This document shows positions 6,711 to 12,335 of a stretch of DNA of 12,335 nt, piece by piece. The notes beneath the pieces are model-generated. The model made no database searches and was not told where the DNA came from. It was given only the letters and a program-made list of their open reading frames with translations. Location of the stretch: the NCBI GenBank assembly GCA_011620045.1, contig WOZY01000197.1:1-12335 (forward strand), written 5' to 3'. This DNA comes from Mesotoga sp. (GTDB lineage Bacteria > Thermotogota > Thermotogae > Petrotogales > Kosmotogaceae). The position numbers and the translations under genes were made by a program. Numbering within the stretch: the first letter of the stretch is position 1; every line of letters begins with the position of its first letter.

Positions 6711-7433
6711 ATGAAGAAAACTTTGCTAGTATTGCTCGCGCTGCTGATTTTCGTTGGCTCTGCATTTGGAGTTAAGTATGTGGTCGGCACAAGCGCAGAT
6801 TTTCCACCATTTGAATATGTAGAGAACGGAGAGTTCGTGGGCTTCGACATCGATCTAATCAAAGCGATCGCCGAGGAGATGGGCTTTGAGATCGAAATAA
6901 GAGATATGAGCTTCGATTCACTTATTGCGGCTCTGGTATCTGGTAATCTCGATCTCGTCGTCTCGGGAATGACGATTACTTCTGAAAGAGAAGAAGTGGT
7001 CTCTTTCTCGAAACCTTATTGGACAGCCGATCAGAGCGTAGTTGTGAGGGAAGACAGCGAAATGACCGTGACTGTTCTCTTCGGAAAGCACAACGTCGGA
7101 GTACAGACGGGAACAACAGGTGATCTCTGGGTCGAGGAAAATCTTGTCGAGACAAAGATCCTTACGGGTGATTTCAAGAGATACGATACTTACGTTCTTG
7201 CAATGACAGACCTGGTAAACAAGAACATCGATGCGATTGTTCTTGACGCACCGGTAGCAGAAAGCTTTGCAAAGGTCAGACCGGTAAAGATCGTTGGAGT
7301 AATCAAGACTTACGAAGACTATGGAATTGCGGTAAACAAGGCGAACAAGGATCTACTCAATCTCATAAACGAAGGCATTTCGAGACTTGAAGAGTCCGGA
7401 AAGCTCAATGAACTGAACCTCAAACACTTCTGA
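6711..7433 (+). CDS. polar amino-acid ABC transporter substrate-binding protein (family 3), probably histidine
   Basis: This 240-residue exported solute-binding protein is of usual length for family 3. The signal peptide is residues 1 to about 20 (MKKTLLVLLALLIFVGSAFG) with no lipobox Cys, so it is probably soluble in the periplasm-like space. Family hallmarks are DFPPFEYV (30-37), GFDIDL (44-49) and SGMTITSERE (85-94), whose Arg binds the ligand carboxylate. Later DAIVLDAPVAESF belongs to the second lobe. A strong AAGGAGGGG site precedes the ATG. Two permeases and an ATPase follow on the same strand, then hutH, so I infer a histidine ligand. Related proteins bind arginine, lysine, glutamine or cystine, and sequence alone does not settle this. 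Confidence 0.93.
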   Translation: MKKTLLVLLALLIFVGSAFGVKYVVGTSADFPPFEYVENGEFVGFDIDLIKAIAEEMGFEIEIRDMSFDSLIAALVSGNLDLVVSGMTITSEREEVVSFSKPYWTADQSVVVREDSEMTVTVLFGKHNVGVQTGTTGDLWVEENLVETKILTGDFKRYDTYVLAMTDLVNKNIDAIVLDAPVAESFAKVRPVKIVGVIKTYEDYGIAVNKANKDLLNLINEGISRLEESGKLNELNLKHF

Positions 7434-7442
7434 TTGAAGGGC

Positions 7443-7452
7443 GGAGGAAGTC
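7443..7452 (+). promoter_or_regulatory. ribosome binding site deciding a non-AUG start
   Basis: GGAGGA (7443-7448) is a strong Shine-Dalgarno sequence. No ATG, GTG or TTG lies at normal spacing in the permease frame. The only initiator-like codon there is ATA at 7453. The first canonical codon, TTG at 7483, is 35 nt away. Confidence 0.6.
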
Positions 7453-8130
7453 ATAGACAAACTCGGATTAATAGTTGATTCTTTGCCCGCTCTTCTGAAA
7501 GGAATGTGGGTAACACTTCAAATCACTTTTTTGACACTGGGGTTGGGCCTCGTTCTGGCCCTCCCCATTTCTTTCGGCCAGGTCTACGGAAACAAGTGGA
7601 TCAAGGCCTTCATTGCAGGCTATGAAAAGGTCCTCAGAAGTATTCCGGAACTGGTAATTCTCTTTCTAATATTCTACGGGTTTCCGAGAATTGGAGTCAG
7701 ATTCTCCCCATTTGTTGCGGTAGTATTGGGACTGGGCTTCAGATCCTCCGCCTATCAATCGCAGATCTTCAGGGGAGCCATTAACTCCGTCAGCTCGGCT
7801 CAAATGAGAGCTGCCAGATCACTGGGAATGACCAATCTAAAGGGGTTCATAAATGTAGTTCTTCCCCAGGCGGTAAGGATCGCCCTACCGCCATGGACAA
7901 ACGAGTTCACGATAGTCCTTAAAGACTCGTCACTGGCTTATGCTCTTGGAGTTACAGAACTTCTTCGCCAGGGTGGCTACATTATCGCCACCAAATATGA
8001 ACCGATGCTTATCTATCTCACGGTAGCTGCTATGTACTTCATAGTGACACTTATTATAAACAGGGGTCTTGGAAGCGTTGAGAAGCGGCTTGCCATACCT
8101 GGATTCGATGTAAAGGAGACGGTGAGATGA
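7453..8130 (+). CDS. polar amino-acid ABC transporter permease 1, apparent AUA start
   Basis: An inner-membrane permease of the HisM/GlnP type, 225 residues from ATA at 7453 (215 from TTG at 7483). The longer form starts (M)[16 protein letters not shown], which matches the usual N-terminus of the family and gives the same length as permease 2 (226 residues). Several membrane helices are visible. The cytoplasmic EAA loop that docks the ATPase spans [13 protein letters not shown] to VLPQA, followed by PPWTNEF, typical of polar amino-acid permeases. It pairs with permease 2 as a heterodimer. Its stop overlaps the ATPase ATG by 4 nt. The start is the odd feature: either genuine AUA initiation or an ATG-to-ATA change or sequence error, since the rest of the gene is intact. 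Confidence 0.9.
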   Translation: MDKLGLIVDSLPALLKGMWVTLQITFLTLGLGLVLALPISFGQVYGNKWIKAFIAGYEKVLRSIPELVILFLIFYGFPRIGVRFSPFVAVVLGLGFRSSAYQSQIFRGAINSVSSAQMRAARSLGMTNLKGFINVVLPQAVRIALPPWTNEFTIVLKDSSLAYALGVTELLRQGGYIIATKYEPMLIYLTVAAMYFIVTLIINRGLGSVEKRLAIPGFDVKETVR

Positions 8131-8879
8131 GCGAAAACAGAGTCGTACTAAGAGTTGAGAACCTTAAGAAATCTTTCGGAGACAAAGAAGTTCTCAAAGG
8201 CGTTTCCTTCGATATGAATGAAGGCGAGACCAAAGTGATAATCGGTCCCAGCGGAACCGGCAAGAGCACTTTGCTCTCCTGCATAAACATGCTTGTGACT
8301 CCAGATGAAGGAAAGATCTGGTTAGAAGAGGAAGAAGTGACTTCGGCAAAGAACATAAACAGGATTCGCCAGGAGATAGGTTTTGTCTTCCAGGACTTCG
8401 GTCTCTTCAATCATCTTACAGCTCTCAGGAACGTCATGGTCGGCTTGACCAAGGTCAAGAAGGTGGAGAAAGAAAAAGCAAGAGAACTGGCGATGAAGGA
8501 ACTCAAGAGAGTCGGGCTGGAGCGAGAAGCGAAGATGTATCCCGCACAGCTCTCGGGTGGCCAGAAGCAAAGAGTGGGCATCGCGCGTGCGCTCGCAATG
8601 CAGCCTAAGATAATCCTTTTTGACGAGCCTACGTCGGCACTCGACCCGGAACTGATCGGGGAAGTCCTCTCTGTTATGAAGAATCTCGCCGAAAGCGGGA
8701 TGACGATGCTCGTTGTAACTCATGAAATGGGCTTCGCCAGAACCGTATCAGATGAGATCATCTTCATGGAGCACGGCCATATAGTCGAACAGAGCGCTCC
8801 CGAAGAGATGTTCAAAAATCCCAAGAATCCCAGAACCAAGGAATTTCTCTTCAAGCTCAACGAGCTCTACGGGGAGTGA
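8127..8879 (+). CDS. polar amino-acid ABC transporter ATP-binding protein
   Basis: A 250-residue cytoplasmic ATPase of the GlnQ/HisP type, which drives uptake by the two permeases. Walker A is GPSGTGKST (40-48), the Q-loop Gln is Q89 in FVFQDFGLF, and the ABC signature is LSGGQKQR (142-149). Walker B is IILFDEP (162-168), the D-loop SALD follows, and the switch His is H199 in [10 protein letters not shown]. All catalytic elements are present. Its ATG overlaps the TGA of permease 1 (ATGA) and its own TGA overlaps the next gene, so the three genes are translationally coupled. Confidence 0.96.
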   Translation: MSENRVVLRVENLKKSFGDKEVLKGVSFDMNEGETKVIIGPSGTGKSTLLSCINMLVTPDEGKIWLEEEEVTSAKNINRIRQEIGFVFQDFGLFNHLTALRNVMVGLTKVKKVEKEKARELAMKELKRVGLEREAKMYPAQLSGGQKQRVGIARALAMQPKIILFDEPTSALDPELIGEVLSVMKNLAESGMTMLVVTHEMGFARTVSDEIIFMEHGHIVEQSAPEEMFKNPKNPRTKEFLFKLNELYGE

Positions 8880-9556
8880 ATGAATTGGAGAGAATGTGGA
8901 AGATAGTCGTCGAGAACTGGCCGAAACTACTTGAGGGCCTCGGCGTCACTCTTGAGATGACAATGATCGCCGTGGTGATTGGATTTGTGATCGGCGTGAT
9001 TTTAGCCATTGCAAGAGTATATGGAAACAAGCTTTTCTACGGAATTTCGACCGCAGTCATAGAGGTGATAAGGGGTACGCCGCTCCTCGTTCAGCTTTTC
9101 ATTCTGTACTACGGCCTTCCGCCACTTGGAGTAAACCTGTCGCCCTTCATGGCCGCGATTATCGGCTTTGCTATTAACAGCGGCTGTTACCAGGCCGAAT
9201 ACCTCAGGGGCTCAATACAGTCGATTGCCGACAATCAGATGAAGGCCGCCAGATCTCTTGGAATGACGAAGAGACAGGCGATACTGCAGGTGATAATGCC
9301 TCAGGCCCTCAGAAGAGTCATCCCGGCATGGACAAATGAATTCATCTACCTGCTGAAATACACTTCACTGGCCTATATAGTCGGTGCGCCTGAACTGATG
9401 GCACAGGCGAAGTTCATCGCTTCGAGAAACTTCCAGTTCTTCGAAGTGTATCTCGTCGTTGCGATCATATATCTCGTAGTGGTTCTCTTCTTCACAAAGC
9501 TTTTCAGCATGCTGGAGAAAAAAGTTGAGATTCCCGGTCTTGAATGGGTTAGATAG
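8876..9556 (+). CDS. polar amino-acid ABC transporter permease 2
   Basis: This is the second permease of the importer, 226 residues from the GTG at 8876, with several membrane helices. [21 protein letters not shown] is classic for the HisM/GlnP family. The EAA loop covers [16 protein letters not shown] and [18 protein letters not shown]. The GTG overlaps the ATPase stop (GTGA). The start is uncertain: TTG at 8885 sits 8 nt after GGGGAG (8871-8876), which is better spacing, and an in-frame ATG follows at 8894. The choice changes only three to six residues. It is the last gene of the transporter operon; hutH follows after 99 bp with a separate promoter. Confidence 0.94.
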   Translation: MNELERMWKIVVENWPKLLEGLGVTLEMTMIAVVIGFVIGVILAIARVYGNKLFYGISTAVIEVIRGTPLLVQLFILYYGLPPLGVNLSPFMAAIIGFAINSGCYQAEYLRGSIQSIADNQMKAARSLGMTKRQAILQVIMPQALRRVIPAWTNEFIYLLKYTSLAYIVGAPELMAQAKFIASRNFQFFEVYLVVAIIYLVVVLFFTKLFSMLEKKVEIPGLEWVR

Positions 9557-9588
9557 GCACGTTCTGCAGACCATCGAGAGTCGCAGAC

Positions 9589-9618
9589 TTGCCAGCTTAA
9601 GGTTTATCCAAATATTAT
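9589..9618 (+). promoter_or_regulatory. promoter of hutH
   Basis: TTGCCA (9589-9594, 5 of 6) with an 18-nt spacer and TATTAT (9613-9618, 5 of 6) lies between permease 2 and hutH. Transcription would start near 9625. TTTATC (9603-9608) and GATAAA (9626-9631) form an inverted repeat spanning the -10 and start region, a possible operator. Confidence 0.6.
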
Positions 9619-9655
9619 CTTTACCGATAAAACGGACTCTCCCGGAGGTGGGTCA

Positions 9656-11149
9656 GTGCAAATCGACGGAGAACATTTGAGGCTATCGGATATCTTCAGT
9701 GTTGCGTTCGACAATGAGCCCTGTACTATTGAAGAAGGTGCGGCCAGGCTTTTGGACGAGAGGCGAAAATCCCTTGAGATCATCAGCAAAGAGAAAACGA
9801 TATACGGAGTGAACACTGGATTCGGAATTCTTGCCGATCATCGAATCTCTCCCGACGATGTCGACGCCCTTCAGAAAAACATAGTGCTCTCTCACGCGGC
9901 CGGTGTAGGGGAGCCCGTCCGGCAAGAACTCGTCAGGGCCATAATGCTGGTTAGAGCTAATTCTCTCCTGAAAGGATATTCAGGAGTGAGAAAGTGCGTC
10001 GTTCAGAGAATTCTGGACCTTCTAAACAATGGAATCACCCCTCTGGTCCCCGAGAAAGGCTCCGTCGGAGCCAGCGGAGACCTCGCTCCCCTGGCACACA
10101 TCGCTATGACGCTGATAGGTGAAGGAGAGTGCTTTCTCGACGGAGAGGTAGTTTCATCCTCTCAGGCTATGGAGAGCAAGAAACTTCAGCCTCTAGTACT
10201 GAAATCAAAGGAGGGCCTGAGCCTTCTCAACGGCACTGCGTTCATGGCCGGAATCGGCGCCTGTGCAACACACACTGTGACACAGCTCTTTGAACAGGCA
10301 ATTCTGGTTGCAGCGATGTCTGTCGATGCCCTTATGGGAAGCACTTCGCCCTTCGATGAGAGAGTTCAAAAGGCAAGAAGACATCCCGGGCAGAATTACG
10401 TGGCCAGAAGACTTCGAGAGACGCTCAAGGGAAGCGAGATCAGGACCTCCCATCTGGACTGCGACCGAGTTCAGGACGCCTACACGCTCAGGACGATTCC
10501 CCAGGTGTACGGGGCGGTGAAAGACACAATCGATTATGTTAGGTCGGTCCTGAAGATAGAAGTTAATTCTGCGACGGACAACCCCTTGATATTCGAGAAC
10601 GGAGACGTGATTTCCGGAGGCAACTTCCACGGAGAACCAGTCGCGCTGGCCGTGGACTTTCTCTCGATCGCCCTGACAGACATGGGCAACATGATCGAGA
10701 GGCGGATAGATAGACTTGTCAATCCGAAACTCAACAACCTTCCCGCCTTCCTGACCAACGGAGAAGAGGGTCTTAATTCCGGCTACATGCTATGGCAGTA
10801 CACTGCGGCTGCACTCGCTTCCGAAAACAAAACTCTTGCACATCCCGCATCCGCAGACTCGATTCCCACTTCAGGCTTTCAGGAGGACCACGTGAGCATG
10901 GGAGCCTGGGGAGCGAGAAAGCTCTGGAAAATAGTAGACAATGTTGCGACTCTGATCTCCATAGAGGCGCTCCTGGCCTTCAGAGCGCTTTCTTTTAGAC
11001 ACCCGAAAACGTCTAGTCCGGTAATTGAAGGCTTCTTTAAGGATATCGAGGAGATCGTTCCCGATCACAAGCAAGATCGTTATTTCGGAAAGGAGTTTTC
11101 CGACGTAAGAAAACTTCTCTTCAGGAGAGCGGAACTGTCGAACCTCTAG
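9656..11149 (+). CDS. hutH: histidine ammonia-lyase
   Basis: HutH deaminates L-histidine to urocanate and ammonia, the first step of histidine degradation, in the cytoplasm. The product is 497 residues, close to the usual 500-510. The MIO-forming Ala-Ser-Gly is A139-S140-G141 in GSVGASGDLAPLAH. Catalytic and binding residues seen are Y50 (IYGVNTGFG), H80 (SHAAGVG), N192 (SLLNGT), the NFHGEP segment and E410 in QEDHVSMG. QEDHVSM separates HAL from phenylalanine or tyrosine ammonia-lyases, which carry NQD-type sequences. It starts at GTG 9656 after GGAGGTG. It has its own promoter but lies directly downstream of the amino-acid importer, which suggests that importer carries histidine. No hutU, hutI or hutG is present here, so the fate of urocanate is not visible. 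No clear terminator follows; a convergent tRNA gene does. Confidence 0.97.
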   Translation: MQIDGEHLRLSDIFSVAFDNEPCTIEEGAARLLDERRKSLEIISKEKTIYGVNTGFGILADHRISPDDVDALQKNIVLSHAAGVGEPVRQELVRAIMLVRANSLLKGYSGVRKCVVQRILDLLNNGITPLVPEKGSVGASGDLAPLAHIAMTLIGEGECFLDGEVVSSSQAMESKKLQPLVLKSKEGLSLLNGTAFMAGIGACATHTVTQLFEQAILVAAMSVDALMGSTSPFDERVQKARRHPGQNYVARRLRETLKGSEIRTSHLDCDRVQDAYTLRTIPQVYGAVKDTIDYVRSVLKIEVNSATDNPLIFENGDVISGGNFHGEPVALAVDFLSIALTDMGNMIERRIDRLVNPKLNNLPAFLTNGEEGLNSGYMLWQYTAAALASENKTLAHPASADSIPTSGFQEDHVSMGAWGARKLWKIVDNVATLISIEALLAFRALSFRHPKTSSPVIEGFFKDIEEIVPDHKQDRYFGKEFSDVRKLLFRRAELSNL

Positions 11150-11240
11150 GACGCGTTGTATACTGCACACAGGTCATCTGAAAGGCCGTAATTGGAGGAA
11201 GTGCGATTTGACGAGCGAATCGTTTTGTTTTAGTCGGGAG

Positions 11241-11272
11241 AAAAACAAAAAAGAGGACGTAGTTCGTCCTCT
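11241..11272 (-). terminator. Rho-independent terminator of tRNA-Leu
   Basis: On the minus strand AGAGGACG (11265-11272) pairs perfectly with CGTCCTCT (11252-11259) around a 5-nt loop, followed by TTTTTGTTTTT. This is a textbook terminator about 10 nt past the tRNA 3' end. Confidence 0.9.
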
Positions 11273-11282
11273 CTTGAATATC

Positions 11283-11370
11283 TGGTGCCGGGGGCGGGAC
11301 TTGAACCCGCACAGGCGATATGCCCACATGAACCTGAATCATGCGTGTCTGCCAATTTCACCACCCCGGC
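11283..11370 (-). tRNA. tRNA-Leu, anticodon CAG, CCA encoded
   Basis: This is an 88-nt class II tRNA. The acceptor is GCCGGGG/CCCCGGC and the anticodon stem CATGA/TCATG with loop TTCAGGT (anticodon CAG, reading CTG). The long variable arm has a GGGC/GCCT stem, and the T-arm is GCGGG/CCCGC around TTCAAGT. The discriminator is A with an encoded CCA. It is flanked by its own promoter and terminator. Confidence 0.96.
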
Positions 11371-11384
11371 ATCGCACAAATAGT

Positions 11385-11413
11385 AGTTTATCATTCGCTG
11401 TGAGAGGTGTCAA
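11385..11413 (-). promoter_or_regulatory. promoter of tRNA-Leu
   Basis: A perfect TTGACA (11408-11413), a 17-nt spacer and TAAACT (11385-11390) lie on the minus strand, placing the start about 8 nt before the tRNA. The -35 box lies only 7 bp from the start codon of the divergent amidotransferase gene. Confidence 0.75.
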
Positions 11414-11419
11414 GAGTCG

Positions 11420-12163
11420 ATGAAAGATAAAGCTGCAGTTTCGGCTGCTCGTGTGATACTAATTGTCTTCTTAACGATTTGCGCTGCAGGGCTGCTTCTG
11501 GGTTCTGACGGGAAGGGAGGGACCATCGCGCTTTTCTTGAACGATCCCGCTTACGAATTCAAGCTCTCGCCAATTGAACGTTCTCTGGCAGAACAGGGTA
11601 TTGAATACAAAATTTTCAAGATTTTCGACGATGAACTCCCGGAAGACGAAACCGAATACTCGGCAGTAATAATTGCCGGCGGCGATTCTATGCGGAACTA
11701 TATAGACTGGGACGACAACGTGTACCGGGGTGGAGAGATAATTCTCAGAGGCGAGGTCCCAATACTGGGTATTTGTCTCGGTCATCAGATAATTTCCAGG
11801 GTATTCGGCTCAGTTCTCTACTACAGCGATGAACGCCGCTGGCACGAGGTGACTTTTCTGAAAGACGATGAAATCATCGACGGCTTCGACAACGGCCTTC
11901 TTGTATGGGAGAACCACGCCTATGCAGTCGCCTCCATTCCCGATCAGTTTGAACTCTTTGCCAGAGGAAATGTCACACCTATCCAGATGATGAAGCATAA
12001 AGATAAGCCAATTTATGGGGTTCAGTTTCATCCAGAAACACAGGGAGGCTTTCTCCGGAATCCACCAGGCTGGCAGCTTATCAAGAATTTCGCGAAACTT
12101 GCCGGAACCAGTGTCGTGGATCCCCCTTTGCCCGAAGACGGGCGCAAGGTCTTCCCTTACTGA
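11420..12163 (+). CDS. class I glutamine amidotransferase-like protein with N-terminal export signal
   Basis: A 247-residue protein. Residues 1 to about 29 form a signal peptide or anchor (VILIVFLTICAAGLLLGS). The Cys in it lacks a proper lipobox. The rest is a class I glutamine amidotransferase fold. The nucleophile elbow GICLGHQ holds C119, and GVQFHPETQGG supplies H204 and E206, so the catalytic triad is complete. Such domains release ammonia from glutamine or cleave related gamma-glutamyl amides. Their usual synthase partner is absent here, and an exported location would be unusual for an ammonia donor. A gamma-glutamyl hydrolase-like role is possible but unproven. The ATG at 11420 is preceded by GAGAGGTG at 10 nt. 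I see no convincing promoter; the upstream DNA is shared with the divergent tRNA-Leu. Confidence 0.85.
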   Translation: MKDKAAVSAARVILIVFLTICAAGLLLGSDGKGGTIALFLNDPAYEFKLSPIERSLAEQGIEYKIFKIFDDELPEDETEYSAVIIAGGDSMRNYIDWDDNVYRGGEIILRGEVPILGICLGHQIISRVFGSVLYYSDERRWHEVTFLKDDEIIDGFDNGLLVWENHAYAVASIPDQFELFARGNVTPIQMMKHKDKPIYGVQFHPETQGGFLRNPPGWQLIKNFAKLAGTSVVDPPLPEDGRKVFPY

Positions 12164-12164
12164 T

Positions 12165-12195
12165 CCGACTAGATTGGAGCAGTGGTTGGAGTCGG
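12165..12195 (+). terminator. weak hairpin after the amidotransferase gene
   Basis: CCGACT (12165-12170) pairs with AGTCGG (12190-12195) across a 19-nt loop, starting one base after the stop codon. The sequence after it (GCCATTCTGTCTTTTG) is only loosely T-rich, so termination is uncertain. Confidence 0.25.
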
Positions 12196-12256
12196 GCCAT
12201 TCTGTCTTTTGCCTTTACGAGAAGTAAGAGACTCATGATCGGAGGAAAACTTAGGG

Positions 12257-12335
12257 ATAATCGGGCTTGATGCCGAATTGCTTTCCAAAAGGAACATAAA
12301 ATATACCTATTCGAGCGAGAATTACTACGATCTAG
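12257..12335 (+). CDS. possible 5' end of another gene, cut by the window edge
   Basis: An open frame from ATA (12257), opening IIGLDAELLSKRN, runs to the right edge. GGAGG (12241-12245) lies upstream, but there is no ATG, GTG or TTG at normal spacing and a TGA closes the frame further upstream. I do not recognise the family. It could be a gene with an unusual start, a remnant, or chance. Confidence 0.2.
   Translation, partial: MIGLDAELLSKRNIKYTYSSENYYDL

Noticed and set aside
10205..10630. 141-residue minus-strand frame
   Set aside because: It is entirely antisense to hutH, which has every catalytic residue, and its product has no recognisable motif.
9656..11149. Phenylalanine or tyrosine ammonia-lyase instead of HutH
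   Set aside because: The QEDHVSMG segment with E410 is the histidine ammonia-lyase form; the aromatic lyases carry an NQD-type sequence there.
11208..11423. Short plus-strand frame over tRNA-Leu
   Set aside because: Its translation includes the common misreading of tRNA sequence (CRGRDLNPH) and crosses the tRNA and its terminator.
11420..11510. Lipoprotein signal in the amidotransferase
   Set aside because: The only Cys in the signal region is preceded by LTI, without the small residue required before a lipobox Cys.

Overview
The window looks like a chromosomal segment of a mesophilic Thermotogota bacterium. Mesotoga or a close relative is my best guess. The reasons are its moderate GC content, heavy AGA/AGG arginine use, strong Shine-Dalgarno sequences, tightly overlapping genes and the family content. 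No search was run, so the taxon is an inference. There are no insertion sequences, CRISPR arrays or phage genes.

Left part (1-5178), all on the minus strand. A large membrane-bound cyclic-di-GMP phosphodiesterase (two extracytoplasmic sensor regions plus HD-GYP) runs off the left edge. Next comes a two-gene operon: a GNAT acetyltransferase overlapping an atypical D-2-hydroxyacid dehydrogenase, closed by a perfect 12-bp hairpin. From about 3769 to 5178 there is a decay zone. It holds a clearly broken major facilitator transporter and, closer to the GNAT gene, short coding-like fragments of an unrecognised small gene.

Middle (5235-6710). A tRNA-Pro(CGG) has its own promoter and terminator. Beside it is mnmA, the tRNA U34 2-thiolase, both on the minus strand. 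A 281-bp divergent intergenic region follows. Back-to-back promoters overlap there at their -35 boxes. The plus-strand promoter reads into a roughly 100-nt segment ending in seven T residues (a candidate small RNA or attenuated leader), before a second good promoter in front of the transporter operon.

Right part (6711-11149), plus strand. This is a complete polar amino-acid ABC importer: binding protein, permease, ATPase, permease. The last three genes overlap by 4 nt each. Histidine ammonia-lyase (hutH) follows 99 bp later with its own promoter. The arrangement suggests uptake of histidine and its deamination to urocanate and ammonia, although no hutU, hutI or hutG lies in the window. The first permease appears to start at a non-canonical AUA codon.

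End (11150-12335). A tRNA-Leu(CAG) on the minus strand has a strong promoter and terminator. A plus-strand class I glutamine amidotransferase-like protein with an N-terminal export signal follows. The last 170 bases hold only a weak hairpin and perhaps the beginning of another open frame.
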